From: Cytophagales bacterium | GTDB lineage: Bacteria > Bacteroidota > Bacteroidia > Cytophagales > Bernardetiaceae | Length of the DNA: 64,000 nt | Assembly (NCBI GenBank): GCA_013299045.1 | Contig: JAAFJX010000004.1 | Span: forward strand, 1 to 64,000 | Direction of reading: 5' to 3' | Part shown: positions 8,931-17,351 of the stretch, one piece after another | How positions within the stretch are numbered: position 1 is the first letter of the stretch | How the letters are laid out: each line of letters begins with the position of its first letter | Position numbers and translations under genes: made by a program | The notes under the pieces: generated by a model | What the model saw: the letters and a program-made list of their open reading frames with translations, nothing else | Databases searched by the model: none | Told to the model about the DNA's origin: nothing

Positions 8931-10025
8931 TTAATCTATTTTGAAAAATGTTTTTGCTAATTCAATTCTTTTTGTATTTCTATTTTTACTACTTACTTTT
9001 CCGCTTGAAGTTGTTTTTAAAATATCACTTGATTTTAATTCTGTTAATTTATCAGCCAAAACGTTAGTTCCTTGGCTTTCAAAATATGTTAGATTGTTAG
9101 CCACACCTAACATTATTACATCAAAAATATTGCTTGAAAAAGGACCTCTGTCAGACCTGAAAACCCTATCACTATTTAGCTTATTTAATAATATTAGAAT
9201 TCTATTATAAACATCTTCCACTTCAGCATAATTAAAGTTTTCATCAATAACACTTTTTCGCATAAAGTTTGTCATATATTTTGAGATATTGTCTGAAATG
9301 TCAATATCTGATGTTGCATAGTGCAATGAAATAAATCTTAAAACTTGTTCCTCCAAATAAAGTTTTTCAATTTGTTCTTTTGAAGGAATAATTAAATCTT
9401 TCAAGATTGGATTATTGGCTAATTTTTTAAGAAATTCGTTGAAAATACTTGATTTCCCTCTAAATATACAATTTCTGATTTCTTGTTCCGTTGCAGTTGA
9501 ACCACCTGTATTTAATCTATTAAAAAGTTCATATTTCAAGTCAGTGTTGTTTCCATTGTATCTTAAAAGTTCTACCCTGCATACTGACCTCTTTATTGTA
9601 AGTTGTAGTTTTAATGGTAAATCATTTCTTGTTTTTCCTTCCAATGAATTAATAAGGTCTCCTTCTGTAAAAAGCCAATTATTTTTTTCTTCATCTAATT
9701 CAGTTTCATTTTTCTTAAGAATTCCAAAAAATGAAAGAATAGTTGAAAGTCTTTGAAGCCCATCTACTAACTCCCATTTTCCTTCTTCGTCTTCAGCAAC
9801 AAATATTGGTGGTATTGGTATTCCTAATAATACAGATTCTATAAATCTTGTTTTTTGATAATCTGTCCATCTAAAAAGTCGTTGAAATTCTGGCGAAATT
9901 AAAATATCTCCATCTTGGTATATATTCATAATTTCTCCAAAAGACATATCAAGCCTGTCTGTAACAAGATTTGTTCTTGCTTGTGAAAATTCTTGTTCTA
10001 TTTTAAGTAAATCTACTTTATCCAT
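8931..10025 (-). CDS. DUF262 (ParB-like nuclease-fold) protein
   Basis: The N-terminal third of this 364-residue protein is a DUF262 domain: an ISPEFQRLFRW segment (about 43-53) and the signature VDGLQRLSTI with Asp88, Gln91 and Arg92. The same fold forms the N-terminal half of GmrSD type IV restriction enzymes, where it binds nucleotide and cleaves modified DNA. The C-terminal HNH domain of GmrSD is absent here; instead a separate HEPN gene follows. A defence role is therefore an inference from fold and partner. The block lies between spacers S1 and S2 of the cassette array. Confidence 0.82.
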   Translation of the reverse strand: MDKVDLLKIEQEFSQARTNLVTDRLDMSFGEIMNIYQDGDILISPEFQRLFRWTDYQKTRFIESVLLGIPIPPIFVAEDEEGKWELVDGLQRLSTILSFFGILKKNETELDEEKNNWLFTEGDLINSLEGKTRNDLPLKLQLTIKRSVCRVELLRYNGNNTDLKYELFNRLNTGGSTATEQEIRNCIFRGKSSIFNEFLKKLANNPILKDLIIPSKEQIEKLYLEEQVLRFISLHYATSDIDISDNISKYMTNFMRKSVIDENFNYAEVEDVYNRILILLNKLNSDRVFRSDRGPFSSNIFDVIMLGVANNLTYFESQGTNVLADKLTELKSSDILKTTSSGKVSSKNRNTKRIELAKTFFKID

Positions 10026-10054
10026 ATTTTATGGTAGTCGGGTTCTGCAAAATA

Positions 10055-10195
10055 GCACACAACGGAAAAGGCTTGGCGCAGGTGGGGATTTAAAGCACGA
10101 AAGCCCAATTTAGCACGTTGCCCCAATACCCATTCAACAGCCCCAAATTTAGCACCCCAGCCCCACTTTCACCAATGTAATGTTGGCAGTAGGGC
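10055..10195. repeat. attC-like hairpin spacer S2
   Basis: It runs from GCACACAACGG to TGTTGGCAG. The left arm GGCTTGGCGCAGGTGGGG (10070-10087) pairs imperfectly with CCCCACTTTCACCAA (10161-10175). On the minus strand the outer bases read CCAACAT...CCGTTGTGTGC followed by TATTTT, the same boundary as at the other spacers. Confidence 0.65.
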
Positions 10196-10207
10196 TTATT
10201 TGGCTCG

Positions 10208-10484
10208 CAAAAATACAAAACTAATTTCATTCTGCAAAAAAATGCCAAAGATAATTTTTATCGCAAATTAGCACAAGTACCTGATTTACAGTTTATTTAC
10301 AGAGAAACTGCTCATTATTACGGAACAGAAGGTCAGGAATCTATTGACCCTGTTGTATTTGTTTTTTTCAGCAAAACAACAATTTGATGCCCTCAAGAGC
10401 GCAATATTAAGCCCTCGAAATCTTTTGAAATTTTGGTTTTTGAATTTTTGTCGTAGTTGTGCAACGGTTACCTATGTTGTGTGC
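10208..10484. repeat. 278-bp direct repeat, copy 2
   Basis: This is the second copy of 8005-8282 in the same orientation. Its last bases, GTTGTGTGCC, overlap the last codons of the adjacent methyltransferase gene. Recombination between the two copies would delete the DUF262/HEPN block. Confidence 0.9.
10232..10387 (+). pseudogene. Truncated IS1182/DUF772-like transposase N-terminus, copy 2
   Basis: It has the same truncated reading as copy 1, but the first codon is CTG rather than ATG, and it ends in TGA. The shared truncation point shows both copies descend from one decayed fragment rather than from two insertions. Confidence 0.6.
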
Positions 10485-11625
10485 CGTTTTTATTGGTTTG
10501 CCCTTCACACTTTATTAGTTCATAAATTGGTTTTTGAATGAAAATATCGCCTAAAATGTTGTCTAACTTTTCTTTACTTACTTTAATGGCTTGTTCAGAT
10601 TGGTCTATGCCTATCCAATTTCTACCTAAATTTTGTGCAGATTTTATGGTTGTTCCCGAACCACAAAAACAGTCCAACACATAACTATTTAGATTTGAAG
10701 ATGTTTTAATAATCAAATCTAATAAATCTGCATTTTTTTCTGTTGGGTACAAAGGATATTGTGGGTCTTTCATTTCCCAAATATCTTGTACTCTTTTCCC
10801 TTCCTGTTCGTCTAAGTAGATTTTTTTACGTGGATTTCCTTTTTCTGACCACTCAATTAAACCTTCATTATCCCATTGTTCTAACGTTTCTACATTTGTT
10901 CGCCAATGTCTGCCCTTTGGTGGTAAAATTCCTTTGAAAGTATGCGAAGTCTTACCATTTTGAGTTTCGCTTGGTGCGTGCAAAGGAATGGTAGTATAAC
11001 GCCTTCCGTTTTTGTCAAGTTTAGGAAAAAGTTTAATTTTATCATCTTCTGTGTAAGGCGTTTTGGGTTCATTCCAAATCAACTTATCACTTTTAGAATA
11101 GAACAAAATCATATCTTTCATATTTCCGTAACCTTTACGTGCAAAGTTTTTAGGGTTACATTTTATGCGTGTGATGTCGTTTTTAAAGTTTTCAACGCCA
11201 AAAATTTCGTCCATTACAATTTTTACATAATGCCCAATTTTATAGTCAATATGCAAATAAATTGAGCCTTGCTCAGATAAAAGCATTTTAAGCAAAACTA
11301 ACCTTTCACGCAAAAATTCTAAAAAATCTGTACCTTGTAACTTATCTGAATAAGCAATTTTTCCGTTTTTTTCGTTACTTATAGTGCTTGTTCTTTCATC
11401 TGAAAATGTAAAAGTGTTGTTAGTTGCAAAAGGTGGGTCTATATAAACTAAGTCTATTTTACCTGCCAATTCTTGTTTTTCTATCAAATTTTTGAGAACA
11501 AGTAAATTTTCACCAAAAATCAACTTGTTTTGGCTTGCTATATTATTTTGTGTAACAAACTCACTATCAAGAATTTGATTGTAAATTTCTGCGTCCGTTT
11601 TTTTGTTAGGATATTGTAAAAACAT
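10468..11625 (-). CDS. Type II site-specific DNA methyltransferase (N4/N6, beta order)
   Basis: DPPF at residues 63-66 (motif IV) precedes DCFCGSGTT around 318-326 (motif I), giving the beta-class order with the target-recognition region between them (about 140-300). The enzyme is predicted to methylate adenine N6 or cytosine N4 in a specific site, protecting it from the endonuclease encoded just upstream. The last nine codons run into the AAC...GTT boundary repeat, so the C-terminal tail TNKNGTQHR is spacer-derived. It shares the scaffold NGRR...PPKGR(H/Y)W with the fusion methyltransferase at 13330, suggesting common ancestry of the two. Confidence 0.88.
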   Translation of the reverse strand: MFLQYPNKKTDAEIYNQILDSEFVTQNNIASQNKLIFGENLLVLKNLIEKQELAGKIDLVYIDPPFATNNTFTFSDERTSTISNEKNGKIAYSDKLQGTDFLEFLRERLVLLKMLLSEQGSIYLHIDYKIGHYVKIVMDEIFGVENFKNDITRIKCNPKNFARKGYGNMKDMILFYSKSDKLIWNEPKTPYTEDDKIKLFPKLDKNGRRYTTIPLHAPSETQNGKTSHTFKGILPPKGRHWRTNVETLEQWDNEGLIEWSEKGNPRKKIYLDEQEGKRVQDIWEMKDPQYPLYPTEKNADLLDLIIKTSSNLNSYVLDCFCGSGTTIKSAQNLGRNWIGIDQSEQAIKVSKEKLDNILGDIFIQKPIYELIKCEGQTNKNGTQHR

Positions 11626-11659
11626 TGGCGTTTTGTTTTTGCAAAGATACGCAAAATTC

Positions 11660-12442
11660 TTAAAGTTGATACAAAAACTCTCTCAAAACTAAGGCACTCA
11701 TAATGTAATAATCTTTGTATTTGGTTGTAATATCACGATACATTTTGTTGTTGCCTTTGATATATAACACACCATCAAGAATGGCTATTTTAGTGGCTTT
11801 TACGTTTGGCGTTTCTAAAGTAGAAATAGCATCTGCAAATTGTGCGTTTTGATGCCCGCCAAAGTCTGTTAAAAACTTACTTTCGCCAATAATGTACTGT
11901 TTATTGAAACGTGCTACAAAATCAAGCCCTTTATCACGTTTGTAGTTCAAAACTTCGCTACCAAAATTGGCTAATTCTTGGTCGCTACCATTCAAAATAG
12001 CATCTTCATTAGAGTTTGTAAATTCTTCTAAGCCAACAGGTTGTATGCCCAAAGACTTATTGTTTAACCACCTACGAAAAAAAGGACCAATTTGTCGGTT
12101 AGTTTCCTTTGGCTCTGTGCATTTTTCAAAAATTTTGTCAAGCCCCATTTCATACAACCTGCCACAAATTCTGTTTATTGTTCTCGGATTTCGTTCTATT
12201 GAAGTACTATCACGTTTTAGAAAAGCAATGTAACTGTCTTTGATTGGGAATAAATCTAATTTTAGCAATTCTTTGATTAGCAACTCGTTATCTTGCTTTG
12301 AAAATGCTTGTTCTACTTTGTCCCAAGAAGTTTGATTGAGTTCTCTAATTCCTTCGGGAATTGTTGGGTAAACGTGAAACAAGTCATCAAGATATGATTT
12401 TTGGTTGGCATATTCAATACTCAACTCTGTCCAATAATTCAT
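11660..12442 (-). CDS. Type II restriction endonuclease (PD-ExK)
   Basis: The start is placed at MNYWTELSIEYANQK (12442), giving 260 residues, because upstream codons read through the spacer. A PD-(D/E)xK nuclease core is visible: KGLDFVARF with Asp174, then IIGESKF with Glu187 and Lys189. The upstream region contains RNPRTINRICGRLYEMG and a PKETNRQIGPFF block, which I recall from type II enzymes that pair with this kind of methyltransferase. It ends 34 bases before the methyltransferase start, so the two form one operon with endonuclease first. The recognition site cannot be told from sequence. Confidence 0.75.
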   Translation of the reverse strand: MNYWTELSIEYANQKSYLDDLFHVYPTIPEGIRELNQTSWDKVEQAFSKQDNELLIKELLKLDLFPIKDSYIAFLKRDSTSIERNPRTINRICGRLYEMGLDKIFEKCTEPKETNRQIGPFFRRWLNNKSLGIQPVGLEEFTNSNEDAILNGSDQELANFGSEVLNYKRDKGLDFVARFNKQYIIGESKFLTDFGGHQNAQFADAISTLETPNVKATKIAILDGVLYIKGNNKMYRDITTKYKDYYIMSALVLREFLYQL

Positions 12443-12493
12443 AGTAGTTATTTTTGTTGCAAAGTTAAGGTATTTTTTGGGTTTTCCTAAAAT

Positions 12494-12615
12494 GGCACAC
12501 AACGGACAGGGCTTGGCGCAGGTGGGGCAAACCAGCACAAAAGCCCAAATTTAACACATTGCCCCAATAAATATTCAAAAGTTCAAATTTTGGCAATACC
12601 TTGTTCGCTGTTCAG
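12494..12615. repeat. attC-like hairpin spacer S4
   Basis: It runs from GCACACAACGG to TTGTTCGCTG. The left arm GGCTTGGCGCAGGTGGGG is identical to S1 and S2; the TTGCCCC partner is at about 12559. The distal part has decayed. It separates the R-M block from the DinB block. Confidence 0.55.
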
Positions 12616-12625
12616 GCATTTTCTA

Positions 12626-13129
12626 TTAATTGTTCATGATGTCTTTAATCTGTTCAGTGTGTCGTTGTGTATGATGGATTGCAAAGTTAAGCCAGTCGCT
12701 AATTGTCATTTCACCTAATAATGGGTGTTTATGAACTCGATTGTCAATTGAAATTTCACTTGTTGAGAGACTATTCTTCCACGCATCTCGTTGGTTTACA
12801 AGCATATCAATAAGTATGGTTAAATCTTTTATTTCGCCTTTGGGCTTCAAAAAGTCAGGTGATGTTATTTTTTTACTGCGTTGTTCCAGCATTATTTTTT
12901 GCAAGGCTTCTTTACCCACAATTTCGGTAGAGGAGTTTATCGTTTCCGATGGTCGAGAAATTATTGTATAAATAACTTTGTCAGTGAGATAAAGATGTTC
13001 AATAATTCCAAGAATATTCCAACTTTCGCCTTGTTTGTAATTCAGTTGTTCTATGGTACATTTATTTACGGTGTGTAAAATATCATTTGTCGTTTCATTC
13101 AGCCTGGTTATAAAGTCATTACTGTTCAT
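12626..13129 (-). CDS. DinB-family protein
   Basis: The 167 residues are predicted to form the four-helix DinB/YfiT-like bundle. The usual metal-ligand histidines are present: EHLYLTD (about residue 45) and the C-terminal HHTQRHTEQIKD. Members bind a divalent metal and many act as thiol-dependent transferases; no substrate can be assigned. It is the only gene of its block, flanked by spacers S4 and S5. A second, unrelated DinB gene lies at 40156. Confidence 0.8.
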   Translation of the reverse strand: MNSNDFITRLNETTNDILHTVNKCTIEQLNYKQGESWNILGIIEHLYLTDKVIYTIISRPSETINSSTEIVGKEALQKIMLEQRSKKITSPDFLKPKGEIKDLTILIDMLVNQRDAWKNSLSTSEISIDNRVHKHPLLGEMTISDWLNFAIHHTQRHTEQIKDIMNN

Positions 13130-13203
13130 TTTTTTAATGTTTTAATTTTTTATTGTTATGAAAACTCAAAGTCATAGTTAGCAAAAGGGTCTTTTGGCCT
13201 GAC

Positions 13204-13298
13204 TGCTAACGGAAAAGGCTTGCCGAAGGCGGGGAAATCTTAGCACAAAAGCCTAAATAAAGTAGTTTAGCCCCGCTTTTGCCAAGCCCATGTTGATG
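13204..13298. repeat. attC-like hairpin spacer S5 (best preserved)
   Basis: Arms GGCTTGCCGAAGGCGGGG (13217-13234) and CCCCGCTTTTGCCAAGCC (13271-13288) pair at 14-15 of 18 positions around a 36-base middle. The outer boundaries are GCTAACGG and TGTTGATGGC. The whole reads as an imperfect palindrome about 95 bases long, similar in size to integron attC sites. Confidence 0.65.
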
Positions 13299-13329
13299 GC
13301 TGTTTTTTGTTTACGCACAAAGGCTTGTT

Positions 13330-15009
13330 TTAGTTACGTTTTACTTCTCCGTTTACTTTCAATTTGATAACTTCTAAACTTTCAAGTCCTTCATTATCAA
13401 TTACTTTTACTGCAATTTTATGTTCTCCTGCTTTGAATAAATACGTTTGTTTACCTATTTTGTCGAGTAAAATTTCGGGTACAAAATTCGTTTCGTTGTA
13501 CGAAAAATCCCAAGTAAAAAACTCAATGCCTGCTTCGCTTTGCCCTGTTGCTACAAACTCAATTTCTCGCAAGTTCTTTGTTACACCTAAATCTTTGATT
13601 TCTACTTGCAAAGTTGGTTTTTTCGCAATAGGTACGATTTCCTCGACTGTTACCAATTTGATTATCATATTTTCCTCGTTTTTCAATCTTGCTACTTCTT
13701 GAATAGCCCCTTTTCCAAACGAAAATGCAATAATAAAGCCTACAGGCTTATTTTCTGTTTTATTTTTCTCAAAACCTACTTTGTCGTATCTCTCACAAGC
13801 CGACTTAAAATTGTCAATTACGTTTCGTCCAATATTGTCGCTGCGTTTTACTTGGATTGGTTGATTTTCTCTCGTTCTGCCGTCAAGCCCTAAATCTCCT
13901 CGTTGTTTTGTGTTGGCAAGTCCGCCAAACTGCCCGACTATCCAATTTTCAAACTCAAATGCGTCTTTGTATCGCAAAGTATCATAATCGTACTTGTGAA
14001 GTTGCACCGTAAAAGGTTGCGAAAATAAATTCTGTTGTTGGTTGAGCCTAAATTCTGTTACCTTAACTGCTTGAACACTTTGGTCAATACCTATCCAATT
14101 TCTATTCAATTTGTCCGCAACTGCTATGGTTGTGCCTCCACCTACAAAACAGTCTAAAATTACATCATTTTCGTTGCTTCCGCATTTGATAATTCTTTCT
14201 AATAAAGCCTCTGGCTTTTGAGTAGGATAACCTATTCTTTCTTGCTTACTACTAAAAACACAATTAAACCACAAACTATCTACACTGGTTCCTGGCATTT
14301 CATCTAAGTAATGTTTTAAGTAAGGTTTGCCTGTGGAAGAGTAATATAGTCTGTTTTCTATCTCAAAATTTTCCATATTTTTTTTAGAATATGCCCAATA
14401 ACGACCTTTAGGAGGTTTTTTACCTTTCCACTCATACGAAGTATCACCGCCACCTTTTGCTGCTGAAAGGTCAGATGCTTTAAAACGCCGACCATTTTCA
14501 TCTGTTTTATTATAAGATTGGGCAATGTAATCAGATGTATATCTTTCGTGTTGTGGATTAAAGGTATACAATTTATGGTCTTTTGAGTAAAGAAAAATAG
14601 TGTCTGTTATCCTACCAAAATGCTTTGCACCCTGTTTAGTATCATTATGAGTAGTTGCTCTCTGCCAAGTAATTTCATTGATAAAATTACCACCACCAAA
14701 AACTTTATCTAAAATAGAAACTCTTATATATGCATTGGCGTGCCAATCGCAATGCACGAAAATACTGCCCGTTGGTTTCAAAATGCGGTGCATTTCTTGT
14801 ATTCGTTCTTTAAGCCAAGAAATATAATGGTCGATGCCTCCTGAAAATCTGTCCTCAAAACTTCGAATTTCGCCCTTGTCGCCCCAAATTACTTCGTAAG
14901 TGCGGTTTGAGAAAAAAGGTGGGTCTATGTAAATTAAATCTACTGTTTCGTTGTCTATAGTTTTTAGGACTTCCAAACAGTCCCCTAAAATAAGTTTGTT
15001 TATCGCCAT
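13330..15009 (-). CDS. DNA methyltransferase fused to Mrr-like nuclease and PKD-like domain
   Basis: This 559-residue protein joins three parts. Residues 1-325 form a beta-order N4/N6 DNA methyltransferase with DPPF at 29-32 and FVGGGTT at 288-294. Residues about 350-460 form an Mrr_cat-type nuclease: GDLGLDG (Asp376) and PIQVKRS (Gln386, Lys388), the PD-QxK version of the motif. Residues about 465-555 look like a PKD/Ig beta-sandwich ending in HKIAVKVIDNEGLESLEVIKLKV. Modification and cleavage would thus be in one chain, but PKD modules are normally extracellular and unexpected here. It lies between spacer S5 and an AACG boundary at 15070 and is probably a one-gene R-M system. Confidence 0.82.
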   Translation of the reverse strand: MAINKLILGDCLEVLKTIDNETVDLIYIDPPFFSNRTYEVIWGDKGEIRSFEDRFSGGIDHYISWLKERIQEMHRILKPTGSIFVHCDWHANAYIRVSILDKVFGGGNFINEITWQRATTHNDTKQGAKHFGRITDTIFLYSKDHKLYTFNPQHERYTSDYIAQSYNKTDENGRRFKASDLSAAKGGGDTSYEWKGKKPPKGRYWAYSKKNMENFEIENRLYYSSTGKPYLKHYLDEMPGTSVDSLWFNCVFSSKQERIGYPTQKPEALLERIIKCGSNENDVILDCFVGGGTTIAVADKLNRNWIGIDQSVQAVKVTEFRLNQQQNLFSQPFTVQLHKYDYDTLRYKDAFEFENWIVGQFGGLANTKQRGDLGLDGRTRENQPIQVKRSDNIGRNVIDNFKSACERYDKVGFEKNKTENKPVGFIIAFSFGKGAIQEVARLKNEENMIIKLVTVEEIVPIAKKPTLQVEIKDLGVTKNLREIEFVATGQSEAGIEFFTWDFSYNETNFVPEILLDKIGKQTYLFKAGEHKIAVKVIDNEGLESLEVIKLKVNGEVKRN

Positions 15010-15172
15010 TTGCCCTGTCTGTTTTTACAGTAGCATTTTTTAGGTTTGTTGGTTTCCTAAAATAGCCACTAACGCACAAATATATGCAGAATGCCTTATC
15101 ATTAGCAAAAGAACGCAAGAATTTTGTGAGGACAGCAGGCTTGAGCGCAAGAGCAAACTTTCTATGCTTTTT
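15010..15172. other. Right edge of the accessory array
   Basis: TTTCCTAAAATAGCCACTAACG (ending near 15074) repeats the boundary seen before the other blocks, CCTAAAATGGCACACAACGG at 12487. No hairpin follows; the sequence passes into the end of scpA. This marks the edge of the cassette region. Confidence 0.5.
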
Positions 15173-15967
15173 TTAGGTTATAGGCACTCTAGGTTCACGG
15201 CGTATGGCTTTATTATCTTCAGATGCGTCAAAGGCCGAAATTCTAAAGTTATTGAAGCCTTCGCCGAGGTCTATGTGTAGCAACTGCTGCTGGAGCATTT
15301 CGAGCATAGCCAAAAATGTAAATATTAGTGCTATGCGGCTTTGTAGGTCTTGCACAATAGTCGAGAAATATACTATTCTTTGCGCTGCTACTTTTTCCAA
15401 CAAATATGCCCGCTGACCGTCCAGCGTATAGCTGTATGGAATGATGCTATCTATACGGATGTCTTCGTCGCGTGGGCGGCTCATATACAGCACCATAGCC
15501 TGCTGAAAGACCTGCAAAAGTCTGAACAAATCCACTTCTTGCAGGTCTAGTTCAATGTTTCTTTCAGCAGCAATAGCCGTAATTTCTTCTATGACATTTC
15601 CTCGCACATCGCGCTCCAGCATTTGTTCCTCGAGACTGATGAGTTTGTCTATAATTGGCTTATAGCGTTTGTATTCTAGTATTTGCGATACAAGCTCCTC
15701 GCGTGGGTCAATGAGATTGCCATGTTCATCTAGTTGTGGGCGCGGCAACAGCATCTTGGACTTAATTCGCATAAGGGTAGCCGCTACCACAATAAAATCG
15801 CCAGCCACCTCCATATTCAGTTCTTGCAAGCTGTGCAAATAGTCCAAAAAGTCTGTCGTAATCTTAGCAATAGGAATGTCATAAACGTCTAGCTCGTCTC
15901 TTTCAATAAAGAAAAGGAGGAGGTCAAAGGGGCCTTCAAAAACAGGTATTTTGACTGAAAAATCCAT
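15173..15967 (-). CDS. scpA: Segregation and condensation protein A
   Basis: ScpA is the kleisin subunit that bridges the SMC ATPase heads and recruits ScpB during chromosome condensation. The N-terminal FEGPFDLLLFFIERDELDVYDIPI is the SMC-neck-binding signature. The C-terminal winged-helix region with IVYFSTIVQDLQSRIALIFTFLAMLEMLQ is also present. The length of 264 residues is typical. It begins 12 bases after the stop of the upstream gene, so the two are co-transcribed. No scpB is in the window. Confidence 0.93.
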   Translation of the reverse strand: MDFSVKIPVFEGPFDLLLFFIERDELDVYDIPIAKITTDFLDYLHSLQELNMEVAGDFIVVAATLMRIKSKMLLPRPQLDEHGNLIDPREELVSQILEYKRYKPIIDKLISLEEQMLERDVRGNVIEEITAIAAERNIELDLQEVDLFRLLQVFQQAMVLYMSRPRDEDIRIDSIIPYSYTLDGQRAYLLEKVAAQRIVYFSTIVQDLQSRIALIFTFLAMLEMLQQQLLHIDLGEGFNNFRISAFDASEDNKAIRREPRVPIT

Positions 15968-15979
15968 GCTGCAACACTC

Positions 15980-16456
15980 TTAAGCCTCTTCGGGAAGGAG
16001 TTCGAAGTAAATGTCTATGGCAAAATTATTATCAGAAAAAGTAGCAATTTGTTTGCCTTCTGGCGAGGCAAATTTTAAATTATTTGCCAATGCGTACTCA
16101 ATTAATTCGTGGTAAGCTAAGCCTAATTTTTGTGGGTCTGTGGTGCGTATGTGTAGAAAACGGCCTTCTAGGACAAGTGCTTCAAAGCCCTCTGGTAGTT
16201 TGGCGGGTAGTTTTTCTACCAAAACTCCTTGCAAACTACGTTGTTGAGCAGCAGGAACGGTACGTGGGTCGTCATAGTAAACGCCAATGACAGCCATGTT
16301 CAGGAACTGCATCTCGTGCGCAATAAGTTGGCGTTGCACTTCTTGCACATAGTGCTGAGAACGTACATAATCACCCACAAAGTATTTGCAGATACTCATG
16401 ATAGGTCTATGTAGTGTCAAGATTTTAGGCTCCATGCGTTCTACGGCTGTATTCAT
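15980..16456 (-). CDS. GyrI-like effector-binding domain protein
   Basis: This 158-residue protein appears to be a stand-alone AraC-effector-binding/GyrI-like domain (SRPBCC-like SHS2 fold). The middle segment, with MAVIGVYYDDPRTVPAAQQR and a GVLVEKLPAKLPEGFE stretch, is the usual form. There is no DNA-binding domain. Such proteins bind small hydrophobic ligands or, in GyrI, inhibit gyrase; which applies here cannot be said. It lies upstream of scpA in one operon. Confidence 0.65.
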   Translation of the reverse strand: MNTAVERMEPKILTLHRPIMSICKYFVGDYVRSQHYVQEVQRQLIAHEMQFLNMAVIGVYYDDPRTVPAAQQRSLQGVLVEKLPAKLPEGFEALVLEGRFLHIRTTDPQKLGLAYHELIEYALANNLKFASPEGKQIATFSDNNFAIDIYFELLPEEA

Positions 16457-16555
16457 TTGCTTTTAATTATAAAGTGTTTAGTCAGTGCTATTTTCTTTAG
16501 CGGTCTTGTTTTTACGTAACTGCAAATATTATAACGAAAGAACGACTCTAATAGT

Positions 16556-17026
16556 TTAGAATCGTTTATGCTCTGATGGTTTTTCGTCAATAAAATTCTC
16601 TATGCGCTGTAGCAACTTATTGAGAACTATGCGTATATTTTTTTCTACGTTTTCTAACCCCTCCATTTTATCAAAAGCGCTTTGCTGATTATTACTAGCA
16701 TTGCTCTGATAATGAGCAAACTGTGCATATTGCTTAACGCGGCTAGTATCCTGATGTGTATGTGTTTGTAATTTCATAAAACCTTCCAAAAGCTCGCCGT
16801 CGAGATTAGCAATAATGGCTTCTAGGTTCTCGGTGCGTCTTTGGAGGTCTTGATTCTCACGCTCCAAATACTTTACTTTTTCAACCAAGAGCTTGGTTTC
16901 TTGCTTGTTTAGCTTGCCAGGCCCAAAAATAGACTCTGCTACGCGCACAATCGTCCAGCCGGCTATGCCCACAATTGGGACTGAAAAAAGAAGAATGGGT
17001 AACAATAAATCGCCAAAGTACATCAT
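16556..17026 (-). CDS. Membrane-anchored coiled-coil protein, function unknown
   Basis: The 156-residue product has one N-terminal transmembrane helix (about residues 6-28, LLLPILLFSVPIVGIAGW) followed by a heptad-rich coiled coil (about 42-80, KVKYLERENQDLQRRTENLE). A polar, Gln/Asn-rich C-terminal half completes it. The layout resembles phage-shock PspB (membrane helix plus leucine-zipper-like coil) but the sequence is not a clear match. Start MM is ambiguous by one codon. It is divergent from the paralogue cluster beginning at 17352. Confidence 0.6.
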   Translation of the reverse strand: MMYFGDLLLPILLFSVPIVGIAGWTIVRVAESIFGPGKLNKQETKLLVEKVKYLERENQDLQRRTENLEAIIANLDGELLEGFMKLQTHTHQDTSRVKQYAQFAHYQSNASNNQQSAFDKMEGLENVEKNIRIVLNKLLQRIENFIDEKPSEHKRF

Positions 17027-17351
17027 GCTATTTGAGTGAAAATAGTAAAACTCGTGAAAATAGTAGGCAATTTAGAATTGTTTTAGAGCTAAAGTCATTG
17101 CAAATAAAAGTTAAATCTATACAAATAACAAATAGTTCTCTTAAAAGTTCAAAATATTTGGTGCTTGAATTTTGATGGATATGCTTGTAATCATAGCTAG
17201 GAGCATTCTTATATTTTGCAAACAAACACAAGCACTGCTATATTTTTTCTTATTTTTTTTGTTTTTTGAATAAAAAGAAAGTAATTGCATATACGACCGT
17301 TCCACACCACTTCATTTATTATGTCATACATTCATTCCAAATTCATGCTCT
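17027..17351. other. Divergent intergenic region
   Basis: This 325-base AT-rich region lies between a minus-strand and a plus-strand gene and must hold both promoters. No exact TAnnTTTG match with a spaced TTG was found, and no hairpin or RNA gene. Confidence 0.5.
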
